A stretch of 64,000 nt of DNA from JBBSJZ01 sp041739875 (GTDB lineage: Bacteria > Planctomycetota > Planctomycetia > Pirellulales > Pirellulaceae): NCBI GenBank assembly GCA_041739875.1, contig JBGSNA010000182.1:1-64000 (forward strand), given 5' to 3'. Position 1 is the stretch's first letter. Each line of letters opens with the position of its first letter. The position numbers and the translations under genes are program-made. This document shows, piece after piece, positions 55,596 to 64,000 of this stretch. The notes below the pieces were generated by a model. That model was not told where the DNA came from. It saw only the letters and a list, made by a program, of their open reading frames with translations, and searched no databases.

Positions 55596-57410
55596 CTAAT
55601 CGAATTTCCCTTGTTTGCCGCCGGAGACTTTTTTGCTCTCTAGCATTCTCAAGTACTTTTCTTTGAGCTCACGTTTGTAATTCTCAACCTCCGCCTCGGA
55701 TCGATCGCCCTTCAACGCCTTTCTCGACGAGTCGGGCCCGTCGAAACCAGCTTGCGGCATGGCTTCGATGGACTTTCGTGAATCGCGGTCCTCTCGTTGT
55801 TCTTTCTTATCGGAACGTCCCGAGGCTGGAGCGTACGACGTAAGATCTGATGCGTTAGTTGGAGGTGCAGATGTGCTGTCTGGAGATATCGGCGTCTCAG
55901 CGACTGCCAATGTGTCGCCCTCTGGTCGGACTCTTAATCCCCAACTATGCAGCATGCCAAAACGTTCGCTCCGTGTGCCGCTGACGACCAATTGCCACAC
56001 GCCTTGCACGCTTTTCCCTTTGAAGTAATTCAAGCTCGGTTGGCCTTTCAAAATCGCTTCTGGAAGGTGCGCTCCGCTGAAAGGCGCCCGAGCCTTCGTG
56101 ATGGGCGTTGATGCTTGATCATCAAAGATTGTTTGCTCAAAGTGGTCGTCGCTTCCCCCAACTTCCGTGAACAACTCGATTCGCTGTCCGTCGGGGCCCG
56201 TTAAGTAGGCGTCGAGATGCGATACGTACGTATGCGTAATCGTGAGTTCGACGTTGAGGTCGCCGATTAGAAAATTATCGTCGACAACAATTTCTGAGAT
56301 GATTGTTTTTCGCGGCGGCAAGACTTCGGCTTCCATATTGGAGTAGCTGCCACCCATCATCGCTTTGGACTGGGCAACTTCGAGACTGGTGAGAATCCCG
56401 TCTTCGTTCATGTCCAAGGCTGCGAACTGCTCAAGCAACTCGTCTGTCCACTCGTCGGTAAACTCCGCCATCTCGACTTGATCATCGCGATTGAGATCAC
56501 GTTCAAAGAACCAAGTCGGTAAGCCTTCGGAGTCATCGCCGACCTCGTCTTGCCATTCGCTCAAAAATGCGAACATCTCATCACGCGAAAGCACGCCATC
56601 GCGATCGATGTCAATTCGTCCGACGGGAAAGCCAAGCTTCGCACTTTCGTTGGGCTCGAGGCGTCCGTTGCGATTCAAGTCAAATCGTTCCATCACCGAC
56701 GCGGTCAAATAGTAGCGACTTCCGCCCCGCATCCATGATCGTGAATCATTGAATTGAGAATCACGTCCAACGGGAGTCACGGGTTGAACTCCACTGCCGA
56801 CGCGACGAACCTTTTGAACTAATTCGTTCTTGGTGCCTTCGAGCAGCCGTCGACGCGCGTAACGTTGCGCAAGTTCCAACCGGCTCAATCGATTGTCTTG
56901 ATCGGCATCTTCATCAAATGGATCCCGATACCTCCATTCCGACCGAGCGGCTTCTTCGCGATCAATGTAACCATCACGATTGCGGTCGGAGCGTCGAAGT
57001 GAATCGTCGGCTTCGTCAAGATCCACTTGCGTGTAGGGAAACTTGATATCCGCCAGCCCGAATTCGGGAACAAGCGGCTCACCGGCAATCGCGCCGAACT
57101 GTGTCACCGTGGACTTGTCTGAAGGATCAATGCGATTGCCAGACACGCCGTTTTTCAGTGCGTAATAGATCCGAGCAGCCTCTTGGAGTTTATCAATACC
57201 GTTGGGCCGATCGAGCGACAAGTTACGACTCCCAGCGATCCGCTCCAAATACGGACGCGACAGTGGCGTGATTTCACTCGGCTCGATCTCACCATTTTGG
57301 TTCCGGTCCAATCGTTCAAGCGATTCCCGCAATCCCGATTGAGCCAACGTGCTTCGCTGGCAAACGAACAGCATCACCAGAGCGGCCAAAGGCAACCATA
57401 AATTCTTCAT
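55596..57410 (-). CDS. Secreted EF-hand protein with proprotein convertase P-like domain
   Basis: A 604-residue protein from the ATG at 57410 (MKNLWLPLAALVMLFVCQ, signal peptide). Seven EF-hand loops are visible: DRNQNGEIEPSE, DRNRDGYIDREE, DADQDNRLSRLE, DLNRNGRLEPNE, DIDRDGVLSRDE, DLNRDDQVEMAE and DMNEDGILTSLE. A P-type beta domain (about 385-495, with ITHTYVSHLDAYLTGPDGQR and GVWQLVVSGTR) follows, then a charged low-complexity tail. P domains usually accompany proteases, but no protease is seen here, so it may be a calcium-dependent adhesion or scaffold protein. It lies 38 bp downstream of the secretin-domain gene. Confidence 0.85.
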   Translation of the reverse strand: MKNLWLPLAALVMLFVCQRSTLAQSGLRESLERLDRNQNGEIEPSEITPLSRPYLERIAGSRNLSLDRPNGIDKLQEAARIYYALKNGVSGNRIDPSDKSTVTQFGAIAGEPLVPEFGLADIKFPYTQVDLDEADDSLRRSDRNRDGYIDREEAARSEWRYRDPFDEDADQDNRLSRLELAQRYARRRLLEGTKNELVQKVRRVGSGVQPVTPVGRDSQFNDSRSWMRGGSRYYLTASVMERFDLNRNGRLEPNESAKLGFPVGRIDIDRDGVLSRDEMFAFLSEWQDEVGDDSEGLPTWFFERDLNRDDQVEMAEFTDEWTDELLEQFAALDMNEDGILTSLEVAQSKAMMGGSYSNMEAEVLPPRKTIISEIVVDDNFLIGDLNVELTITHTYVSHLDAYLTGPDGQRIELFTEVGGSDDHFEQTIFDDQASTPITKARAPFSGAHLPEAILKGQPSLNYFKGKSVQGVWQLVVSGTRSERFGMLHSWGLRVRPEGDTLAVAETPISPDSTSAPPTNASDLTSYAPASGRSDKKEQREDRDSRKSIEAMPQAGFDGPDSSRKALKGDRSEAEVENYKRELKEKYLRMLESKKVSGGKQGKFD

Positions 57411-57448
57411 CATGCTTCCTCTTTGCGTCACGCTTGTACTACTCTCGC

Positions 57449-60142
57449 TCAACGTTCGGTTCTGGATCGCGAGGATGACTCGGATCGTGAAGAAGATGAG
57501 CGATTACTGTTCACCTCTTCACCGAGAAGCACTTGTTGCAAGATCGCACCAAACATTTCACCGTTGACTGGCGAAATGACTTCGACAAACTTCTCACCAC
57601 GCGAGTCGATGATCTGAACAAGTTTCTCAACTTCTTCAAAAAGCTGCTGCGGAGCGGTGATGATGAGCGAATTACTCGCATCATGCACCGCCACGGTCAA
57701 CTTCGGTTCAAGGTTCTTCGGAGGCGTCTCGGGTGTCTTCAAGCCTTTGGACTTTGCCTCAGCCAGCTCCTTGATCTTGGCTGCGGCTTCAATTGCCGCT
57801 TGCTGTGGATTTGTCGGTTGGCCTTGCTTCTTTGAATCTCCAGCAACACGATCGGCAAACGCCTCGCGAATAGACTCCGCTACTTCACTTGCATTGCTGT
57901 GCTTGAGTTCAATCACGTGCGACGTGCCATAGGTCTCGATGGACGTTATGCTTGAATCTTTGTCGATGATCTTCAGGTAAGCTTCGATCAACTCGATATC
58001 CGCGGTGGTGCCTTGGGCAATGAGCCGATTCAGACGCGAGTCAGCCACAACCGTGATCGCTCCAGAAATCATCGTGGTCGTACCGTCGCGACTTGTCACA
58101 AGGGGGCTGAAATAATCACTGGAGCCGCCCGAGGAAACGAAACCGTTCACCAGTGTGCCGGACTCAGACTCCTTGGCTGCTTCGCCACCATCAATCAAAT
58201 CACCGAGCATCTGCAATGCGTCGTCAGGCTTGGTGTGCTTCAAATAAAATACAACCGGCGGCGACGGCAGCGACTCGACTGGACCCGCAAGCGTACGGAG
58301 GTGCTCTTCGAGCCGATCTAACGCAGACGTATCTTCGCATTGCAGCATCAACCCTCGCGGGGTCACTTGGCACTGAATCGCAGGCAATCGCGAGTTCGCA
58401 CCAGCCGTCAACAACCGAGGCACAGTCGTGTCTAAATGCGATTGCGATGAAGCCAAGACGACCGCACTGCCACGATCGAACAAATGAGTCGCCTGAGTCA
58501 AATCCGTGCCAGTACTCGAGTTTGTGTCCGTGCTCCTGCCTGTGCCAGAGGACGGCGACGTATCAACGGCTTCACCGCCAGGAACGCGTTCGCCAACTTC
58601 GAGAACAGCCGACGCATTCGGAGGGAAAAGCAAAATTGGATTGGCGGAACGCCAAAACTTTGCTGCTGTTTCAAGCAACTGCTCCGCTTCCCTGCCTTTG
58701 AGTGGCAAGACGCGAGTGTCGCTCAAAGTCGGGCTCGTCTCTCCGTTCTCTAAACCCGCAACAATCTTCTTGATCTGTTCAATTTGATGTTTCTTCGCAC
58801 GAACAAATAGTCGCATGTTGCCTGGGTCCGCATCGATCTGCGGGGTATCTGGATCAAAGTCCTCTGGGTCGTCCAACGGCCCAGGAAGCTTGAGCATTTG
58901 CCCCAGCAAGCTGATTGCGAAATACGGATCAACGGTCTTGAGCGGAATCACTTCGAAATCGGCTTCAGACGCTTGCAGTTGCGTCACTGTTTGTGCGATC
59001 TCCGCCTGTACCGCCGGCGTGGCTAGAGCAACAACGCTTCCCGCCGTCTCATCCATGGACAGTCGCACGGTCTTGCCCGCCAATAACGTCAAGAGCACGT
59101 TGTAAACGGTTTGGACGTTACCGCCTTCGACAAAATGTGAGCGAAGTTCCATCTCGCCACTCTCATCCGCCTTACTCGCTTTCGGACGGTCGACCGCGAG
59201 GATGATCCCTTCGATCAGCTTGACTTTGTCCTCGACGCCGGTGACGAAGATATTCTTGCCGAGCAAGTCCGAGGAAAGACTCACATCGATGCCAATCATT
59301 TCATCCGTTGCGAGTCCGAGGTGAGGTCGCGCAACGATCAAAATGTCTTCCGCTTGGACATGCTCGAGCGTAAAGCTCTTGATAATGGTTCCGTTGTCCA
59401 TCGTCGAAGGTGCAAACGATAGCAAAACCTTTCGTACGCTCATCAATTTCGAAACCGTGTCAACGACCAGAAGCTGGTTCGTTTTGGAGAGTATCTTGGG
59501 TGCTGACATGAGCCCCAACGGTGAGATCTCTTGCACCGCATCGCTGGCATTGATCTCGCCCAACGGGAACATACATTTGACGACATCGTACCCGCGACCT
59601 TCGAGTGCTCCGCTGTCGAGATCGTCCACAGAGATCAACTTTGCAAGTACATCAAGTTTTTGTGTGCTGCGAGGATCCGCCAAATCAATCAGCGAGAGCA
59701 GATTGCCGCTCTTGATAAGCGTGAAGCCTTCGGAAACCAGAAACAGATTGACGCGGTCGATCGCTTCTTGCGAGGTAAACGGGTTCAAATCCGAATAGGT
59801 GAAACTGCCGGTCGGCAATCCATCAATATGAAGTGCCAAGTCGGACTCATCGGCCAGCCACTTGATCACCTCTCGCCAAGGAACGCCATTGAACGAGAAC
59901 CTCAAGACGCCGGGTTCACTCGAAAACTCACGTTCATTCGGGTCACCCAGTTGCATGGGGTCAACCAGTTCACTGAGATCCAAGTCGGATTCCGCAGCAA
60001 TCTCAGGCGTGAGCACGCCTCCAATCGTGGGTTCATCAGCGAACGCATCCGCGAAAGAATCAGTCCAACATGCGGCAGCCACAAAGAATGCGAAAGCCCA
60101 GCGAATATGCGACGTGCTAATCATACGAATGCTTCTACGCAT
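57449..60142 (-). CDS. Secretin N-domain protein lacking the pore domain
   Basis: About 897 residues from the ATG at 60142 (signal region RWAFAFFVAAACWTDSFADA); an ATG at 60124 is also possible. Several secretin-type N0/N1 modules are visible: LRFSFNGVPWREVIKWLADE (N0-like), FTLEHVQAEDILIVARPHLG, FEVIPLKTVDPYFAISLLGQ, FYLKHTKPDDALQMLGDLID and VIELKHSNASEVAESIREAF. The C-terminus ends in Ser/Arg-rich sequence without the membrane-inserting secretin beta-domain. It cannot form a channel alone and is more likely a periplasmic scaffold. The EF-hand gene follows on the same strand. Confidence 0.8.
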   Translation of the reverse strand: MRRSIRMISTSHIRWAFAFFVAAACWTDSFADAFADEPTIGGVLTPEIAAESDLDLSELVDPMQLGDPNEREFSSEPGVLRFSFNGVPWREVIKWLADESDLALHIDGLPTGSFTYSDLNPFTSQEAIDRVNLFLVSEGFTLIKSGNLLSLIDLADPRSTQKLDVLAKLISVDDLDSGALEGRGYDVVKCMFPLGEINASDAVQEISPLGLMSAPKILSKTNQLLVVDTVSKLMSVRKVLLSFAPSTMDNGTIIKSFTLEHVQAEDILIVARPHLGLATDEMIGIDVSLSSDLLGKNIFVTGVEDKVKLIEGIILAVDRPKASKADESGEMELRSHFVEGGNVQTVYNVLLTLLAGKTVRLSMDETAGSVVALATPAVQAEIAQTVTQLQASEADFEVIPLKTVDPYFAISLLGQMLKLPGPLDDPEDFDPDTPQIDADPGNMRLFVRAKKHQIEQIKKIVAGLENGETSPTLSDTRVLPLKGREAEQLLETAAKFWRSANPILLFPPNASAVLEVGERVPGGEAVDTSPSSGTGRSTDTNSSTGTDLTQATHLFDRGSAVVLASSQSHLDTTVPRLLTAGANSRLPAIQCQVTPRGLMLQCEDTSALDRLEEHLRTLAGPVESLPSPPVVFYLKHTKPDDALQMLGDLIDGGEAAKESESGTLVNGFVSSGGSSDYFSPLVTSRDGTTTMISGAITVVADSRLNRLIAQGTTADIELIEAYLKIIDKDSSITSIETYGTSHVIELKHSNASEVAESIREAFADRVAGDSKKQGQPTNPQQAAIEAAAKIKELAEAKSKGLKTPETPPKNLEPKLTVAVHDASNSLIITAPQQLFEEVEKLVQIIDSRGEKFVEVISPVNGEMFGAILQQVLLGEEVNSNRSSSSRSESSSRSRTER

Positions 60143-60502
60143 GCTCGACACTGTCCAACCGGAGTCGAACTTTGGTCCAGCCGATTGCATGGTGGGTTAT
60201 GGGGTGGGAATAATTGCGATTTGCTTCGTTGGATCGGAAACATCGATCACTCTCGCAAATTGCAGGCGGGTCTTTTAGGGTAGCAAAATTACCATAAAAG
60301 TCAACGTAACTTTACCTATTCGCCGCTTTGATGTGGCGTCACGGGTATCGATCCGTCCCGCACCGTAGCCAGACTTCGGGCACGCATCGATTGACGAGTC
60401 GCATCGTTTTCGCGTCTTTGTTGATGTTCTAGCGTCATATTTCACAAAAATCGACCGCCGCATGACCCGCGAGCGTCTCCAAAACAATGCCCAAGTCAGC
60501 CG
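60143..60502. other. Gene-free divergent intergenic region
   Basis: These 360 bases separate the divergent secretin-domain and FkbM genes and must hold both promoters. An AT-rich part (60276-60320) with TTTTAGGG and TAGCAAAATTACC is the likeliest promoter zone. I see no coding region or strong repeat. Confidence 0.5.
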
Positions 60503-61228
60503 ATGCAAAAAACAAAGTTCCGCAGTTTCAAGCTGGCTTTTGAGAACCGCGACAGCGCCGAAGCGATGATTCGGCAAATCGATGACTTTCCTTCGTTCTT
60601 TACGCCACAAGACGATCGTCCCCTCATCATTGACTGCGGCTCGAATATCGGCGTCTCAATGCTCGAGTGGAAAACTCGCTGGCCCGGCGCGCGAATCGTC
60701 TGCTTCGAACCGGACCCGTTTGCGTTCAAACTCTTGCAAGCGAACGTGGACTTGAACGATCTGCCCGACGTGAAATGCGTCAATGCGGCTCTCTCGGATA
60801 TCGATGGCACGGTTTCGTTCTTCGGCGATATCTCTTTGCGAGGCGATGCGCGAGGCAATTCAATCGACCCAGCTTGGGGCGAGCGAAGTGGTAGCACTCA
60901 CGTGACTGTCCCGTGCAAGCGTCTTTCGCCGTACATCATGGACAAGCAAGTTAGCTTTCTGAAGCTCGATATCGAGGGGGCTGAGCAACGTGTCATTTCC
61001 GAAATCGCTCCGCATCTTCATCAAGTCCAAGCGATGTACGTGGAAGTCCACGAGACCACCGCGAGCTTGCCATACAACTCGTCCGCAGCAATCGAGCGAA
61101 TTTTACACGACTCCGGCTTCACGATCGAGACCGAGTCGCGTCACGACGAACACGCGTTGCCACCGCATCTCGATTCGTGGCGACTCAGCGTTGGAGCGAA
61201 ACAGTCACATCTTCTCGCTTGGCGCTAA
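60503..61228 (+). CDS. FkbM-family methyltransferase
   Basis: A 241-residue methyltransferase. The FkbM fold is shown by LIIDCGSNIGVSMLEWKTRW (motif I), ARIVCFEPDPFAFKLLQANV (motif II), VKCVNAALSDIDGTVSFFGD and the characteristic VSFLKLDIEGAEQRVISE. FkbM enzymes O-methylate sugars, polyketides or cell-surface glycans. The neighbour, convergent, is a pyruvyl-transferase-like gene, which also points to surface glycans (inference). Confidence 0.92.
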   Translation: MQKTKFRSFKLAFENRDSAEAMIRQIDDFPSFFTPQDDRPLIIDCGSNIGVSMLEWKTRWPGARIVCFEPDPFAFKLLQANVDLNDLPDVKCVNAALSDIDGTVSFFGDISLRGDARGNSIDPAWGERSGSTHVTVPCKRLSPYIMDKQVSFLKLDIEGAEQRVISEIAPHLHQVQAMYVEVHETTASLPYNSSAAIERILHDSGFTIETESRHDEHALPPHLDSWRLSVGAKQSHLLAWR

Positions 61229-61277
61229 ACTCGCTCGGCTCTAAAGCTGCGGCCCCAGCTCACGAATGGGACCCAGC

Positions 61278-62570
61278 TTACGCGAGTAATTGGGATTGCA
61301 GTGTTTGCATCGTCGCCAGTTGCCTTGCTTCAACAAACGCTCGCGCCGTCGCAGCTTTTTGCTTCGCGGCCCCGGGGTCCTTTGCCATCGCCAAGACGGT
61401 TTGCGGCAGTCGCTTGATATCGTTTTCGTTATCGAAATCGAAGAGCCATTCGTCCAAGCCAATGTCTCGCCACATGAACCCCTTGCTCGTTTGCTCAGCC
61501 CAGCGACATACGATGGCGGGAATCCCGTTGCCGATGCTCATGATGGGCGAATGCATTTCGTTTCCAAACAATCCCGCACTGCGAATGTAAGTGGATATCG
61601 CTTCGCCGGTGAGCCAGTAATCTGGACGCCACACCACGCGAGCTTTCACGTCGCTCGGAAGCGGGTCATAGAGCAACTCCTTGCCAATCGCCATTTGAGT
61701 GCGATCTTCCGGACACACCAAGATTTTCATGTCGGTCATTCGCACGACATCGATGATGGCTTGTCGGTGCGGAAGATGGTCGTGCTCTTTCATCGATTCA
61801 TTGCGTGCATGCTTGACTTCATCCTTGGTTGCCTTCTTCTCCGGAATCACCCAATACGGCGTATATCTCAAACGCGGAATACAGCACATGAATTTGCCTT
61901 CTTCGAGTGAGTGCTGTTCGAGAAACGCCACCGCCTTTTCGTCTTCACGCAAGTCCGTTGCGAACGCACCGTCTGGCCCGAACTCCATCACCGGGCAAGT
62001 ACAGCCACGGTCTTTCGCGAGTTGCATTGACACGGAGTCTCGAAAGAAAACAAATCGTGCACCACTGAGCAAATCAATGGTGGCTGCAAAGGCGCTGTCG
62101 GAGGTTGGCGTCGTCGACGATGATCCTTGGATGGGCAGTGTGATGCCGTAGACACCGTACGGTTTCTTGGTTTCCGTCGCCCAGCGTCGCACGTCTTTCT
62201 CGGCAACGAGCGAAGGCCCCGAACCATGAACCAGAAAATCGCACTCCGCAAACGCGGCTTGCAATGCAGCTTCACCTTGCACGAACTTGAGCGTCGGAAA
62301 CCGCTGTGCCAGCAGTTCCTTGACGCCGTTGTTGACGTTGCTTGGCCAAAGATAAATTTCGGCCGCCGGCAGATGCTCTTCGAGAATCGCAAGTACTCCC
62401 GGCGTGTGCGCGATGTCGCCAATATTGACAGTTTGCCACGACGAGCGAAGTAAAATACGTGGCGGTTGGTGGCCTTCGACAGCCTTTAACACCGTCGAGC
62501 CAATAGCCGTGGCTACCGCGATTCCTGTTGATTTCAAAAACAGCCGTCGTTCAATCATCGTATGTCTCAT
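61278..62570 (-). CDS. Polysaccharide pyruvyl transferase-like protein with Tat signal
   Basis: A 430-residue protein. The N-terminus ERRLFLKSTGIAVATAIGST is a twin-arginine signal, unusual for this cytosolic family. The PS_pyruv_trans pattern follows: SWQTVNIGDIAHTPGVLAIL at the start, FLVHGSGPSLVAEKDVRRWA, then SGARFVFFRDSVSMQLAKDR, MEFGPDGAFATD and, near the C-terminus, FGNEMHSPIMSIGNGIPAIV. Family enzymes transfer pyruvate from PEP to sugars as a ketal; PEP would not be available outside the cytosol, so this member may act differently. It is convergent with the FkbM gene and divergent from the OxyR-like gene. Confidence 0.83.
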   Translation of the reverse strand: MRHTMIERRLFLKSTGIAVATAIGSTVLKAVEGHQPPRILLRSSWQTVNIGDIAHTPGVLAILEEHLPAAEIYLWPSNVNNGVKELLAQRFPTLKFVQGEAALQAAFAECDFLVHGSGPSLVAEKDVRRWATETKKPYGVYGITLPIQGSSSTTPTSDSAFAATIDLLSGARFVFFRDSVSMQLAKDRGCTCPVMEFGPDGAFATDLREDEKAVAFLEQHSLEEGKFMCCIPRLRYTPYWVIPEKKATKDEVKHARNESMKEHDHLPHRQAIIDVVRMTDMKILVCPEDRTQMAIGKELLYDPLPSDVKARVVWRPDYWLTGEAISTYIRSAGLFGNEMHSPIMSIGNGIPAIVCRWAEQTSKGFMWRDIGLDEWLFDFDNENDIKRLPQTVLAMAKDPGAAKQKAATARAFVEARQLATMQTLQSQLLA

Positions 62571-62733
62571 GATGGATTGTGGTCATCGCGACCAAGTATA
62601 CCGAGTTGAAGCAATCGGTTGTACCACGACGTGCGAGGCTGTGGAGCACGTCGATTCACCGGCAAACGCCTTGAGCCCGTTTTTGCGGTACATTGATGCT
62701 GGCGAACAATGACTCACGCAAGGAATTTGAACG

Positions 62734-63618
62734 ATGGATATGGAACAGCTGGCTCATTTCAAGTGCGTTGCCGAGAAACGGAACTTCACTCACGCCTCGG
62801 AGTGCCTGAGCATTTCCCAGCCAGCTTTGAGTCGATCGATTCAGCGGTTGGAGGAAGAACTGGGACAGCCCTTGTTTGATCGCAAGCCGCGTTCTGTTGA
62901 ATTGACAGAAGCTGGACTATTGTTCCAGAGCCGCGCTGAACAAATCCTGTTGATTCTCGAAGACACCAAGGCTGAGATTTCTGACGATGGGCAAAGTGGA
63001 CGCATTCGAATCGCCGCAATCCCTACCATTGCACCGTTCTTTCTCCCTGATTTGCTTCGCCAGTTTGCTGACGCGTTCCCCAAGGCCACCTTGGTCGTTC
63101 AAGAAAATACAACTGACAACTTGATGAAAGCGTGCAAGCAAGGCGAACTGGATGTTGCGATCGTTGCGTTGCCTGTCCCAGCCAAGTACGTGGAGGTCGA
63201 AGAGTTATTTGATGAAGAACTTTTACTCGTGTTGCCGCTCGGACACGAGCTGGCCAAGAAGAAACAGATCCGCATTTCAGACGTCGAACATTATCCGTTT
63301 GTGCTTTTGGACGAGGCTCATTGTTTATCCGACAACATCACTTCTTTCTGTCGACAAAAGTCAGTACACCCGCTGGTGATGGAGCGGGCGAATCAATTGA
63401 TGATGGTGCAAGAATTGGTGTCACTAGGCCATGGTGTATCGATGATTCCCCAAATGGCAAAGAAGCTCGACTCGTCGAAACGAAGAGTCTATCGCTCGCT
63501 TTACGGTGCCAAACCCACGAGAACTATCGCAGCCGTCTGGAATCCGTACCGCTTTCAAAGCCGCTTGCTTCGTGAATTCCGCGAGCATGTGAATGCTTAC
63601 TCGTTAGCCTTTTCATAG
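62734..63618 (+). CDS. OxyR-like LysR-family regulator
   Basis: A 294-residue LysR regulator with helix-turn-helix in THASECLSISQPALSRSIQR. The effector domain has DEAHCLSDNITSFC: two Cys separated by eight residues, as in the peroxide-sensing pair of E. coli OxyR (Cys199/Cys208, GHCLRDQAMGFC). Peroxide sensing by a disulfide switch is therefore likely. E. coli OxyR activates catalase and peroxidase genes; none is seen here. It is divergent from the pyruvyl-transferase-like gene with 163 bp between starts, where its own operator may lie. Confidence 0.9.
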   Translation: MDMEQLAHFKCVAEKRNFTHASECLSISQPALSRSIQRLEEELGQPLFDRKPRSVELTEAGLLFQSRAEQILLILEDTKAEISDDGQSGRIRIAAIPTIAPFFLPDLLRQFADAFPKATLVVQENTTDNLMKACKQGELDVAIVALPVPAKYVEVEELFDEELLLVLPLGHELAKKKQIRISDVEHYPFVLLDEAHCLSDNITSFCRQKSVHPLVMERANQLMMVQELVSLGHGVSMIPQMAKKLDSSKRRVYRSLYGAKPTRTIAAVWNPYRFQSRLLREFREHVNAYSLAFS

Positions 63619-63821
63619 GACGCTGGTCGCTCAAGCTTTCGCACGAACGCGTCGGAAACTTGCGTGCAAGCGATTGAAAGCGGCGCAGTTGAATGGCCAG
63701 GCGACTGTGGTAGATTACGCCATTGGAACCACACTAGTGGTCCGGCATCTGATACAAACACGACATCACGTTTGCGGCCACGGTGAATCGTGGCCCGTCA
63801 AAAATCTCTGGAAAGCATCTC

Positions 63822-64000
63822 ATGTTGACTTCGACGCTTCGGTTCCTTGCTCTATCGGCTGTTTTACTTGCGGGCGCGAACGTGTCCGGCGCAGACGCGG
63901 AATGGGTTTCTCTGTTCGACGGCAAAACACTCGACGGCTGGGAGAAAGTTGGCAAGGAAGACAGTGTTTGGGAAGTGAAGGATGGCGCGATCAGCGGGTC
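63822..64000 (+). CDS. DUF1080 (3-keto-disaccharide hydrolase-like) protein, cut by the window end
   Basis: The first 59 codons are present. The signal peptide is MLTSTLRFLALSAVLLAGAN. The mature start EWVSLFDGKTLDGWEKVG, then VWEVKDGAISG, is the standard opening of DUF1080 domains, which have a LamG-like fold and include 3-keto-glycoside hydrolases. GGAAAG lies about 6 nt before the ATG (63810-63815). The rest of the gene is outside the window. Confidence 0.9.
   Translation, partial: MLTSTLRFLALSAVLLAGANVSGADAEWVSLFDGKTLDGWEKVGKEDSVWEVKDGAISG

Overview
The window comes from a planctomycete, most likely a Pirellulaceae member close to Rhodopirellula. Three paired genes for a DUF1501 Tat-exported protein and a DUF1549/DUF1553 cytochrome-like protein point this way. 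So do two very large PVC-type heme proteins, a CehA/McbA metallohydrolase, a DUF1080 protein, a Gfo/Idh oxidoreductase with a Tat signal and many EF-hand motifs. No rRNA, tRNA or CRISPR array was recognised.

Layout. 0-7 kb: DUF1501/PSD1 pair and a convergent isoaspartyl peptidase fused to a SnoaL-like domain. 7-10.5 kb: HU-type DNA-binding protein, a small lipoprotein, and two divergent methyltransferase genes. 10.7-15 kb: second PSD1/DUF1501 pair. 15-28.4 kb: exported catabolic-type proteins (CehA-like hydrolase, two giant heme proteins, a SUMF1-fold protein, a Gfo/Idh oxidoreductase). 28.4-30.4 kb: compact housekeeping operon (TerB-like, coaB, pyrD). 30.4-32.3 kb: secreted SH3 protein. 32.3-35.7 kb: accessory region with short orphan genes, palindromic repeats and three related attC-like sites, read as an integron-type cassette array without a visible integrase. 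35.7-38.8 kb: cytochrome P450 and a conserved protein of unproven function. 38.8-46.8 kb: NhaR-type regulator coupled to a cytochrome gene, divergent from a three-gene exporter operon (ABC protein with a degenerate ATPase, HlyD-type adaptor, TolC-type channel). 46.9-50.7 kb: cysD-cysNC sulfate activation and rsmG. 51-55.6 kb: third PSD1/DUF1501 pair. 55.6-60.1 kb: a secretin-domain protein without the pore domain and an EF-hand/P-domain protein. 60.5-64 kb: FkbM methyltransferase, pyruvyl-transferase-like Tat protein, OxyR-like regulator and the start of a DUF1080 gene.

Most genes encode exported proteins with heme c motifs, metal sites or carbohydrate-linked folds. This fits breakdown of complex extracellular polymers, although substrates cannot be read from sequence. 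Two parts stand out. One is the attC-like array at 33.5-35.3 kb, which includes a gene broken by one base at a C tract. The other is an exporter operon whose ABC protein lacks the key ATPase residues. Several genes also carry short in-frame tandem duplications. Domain calls are from reading the protein sequences by eye; no database search was possible.
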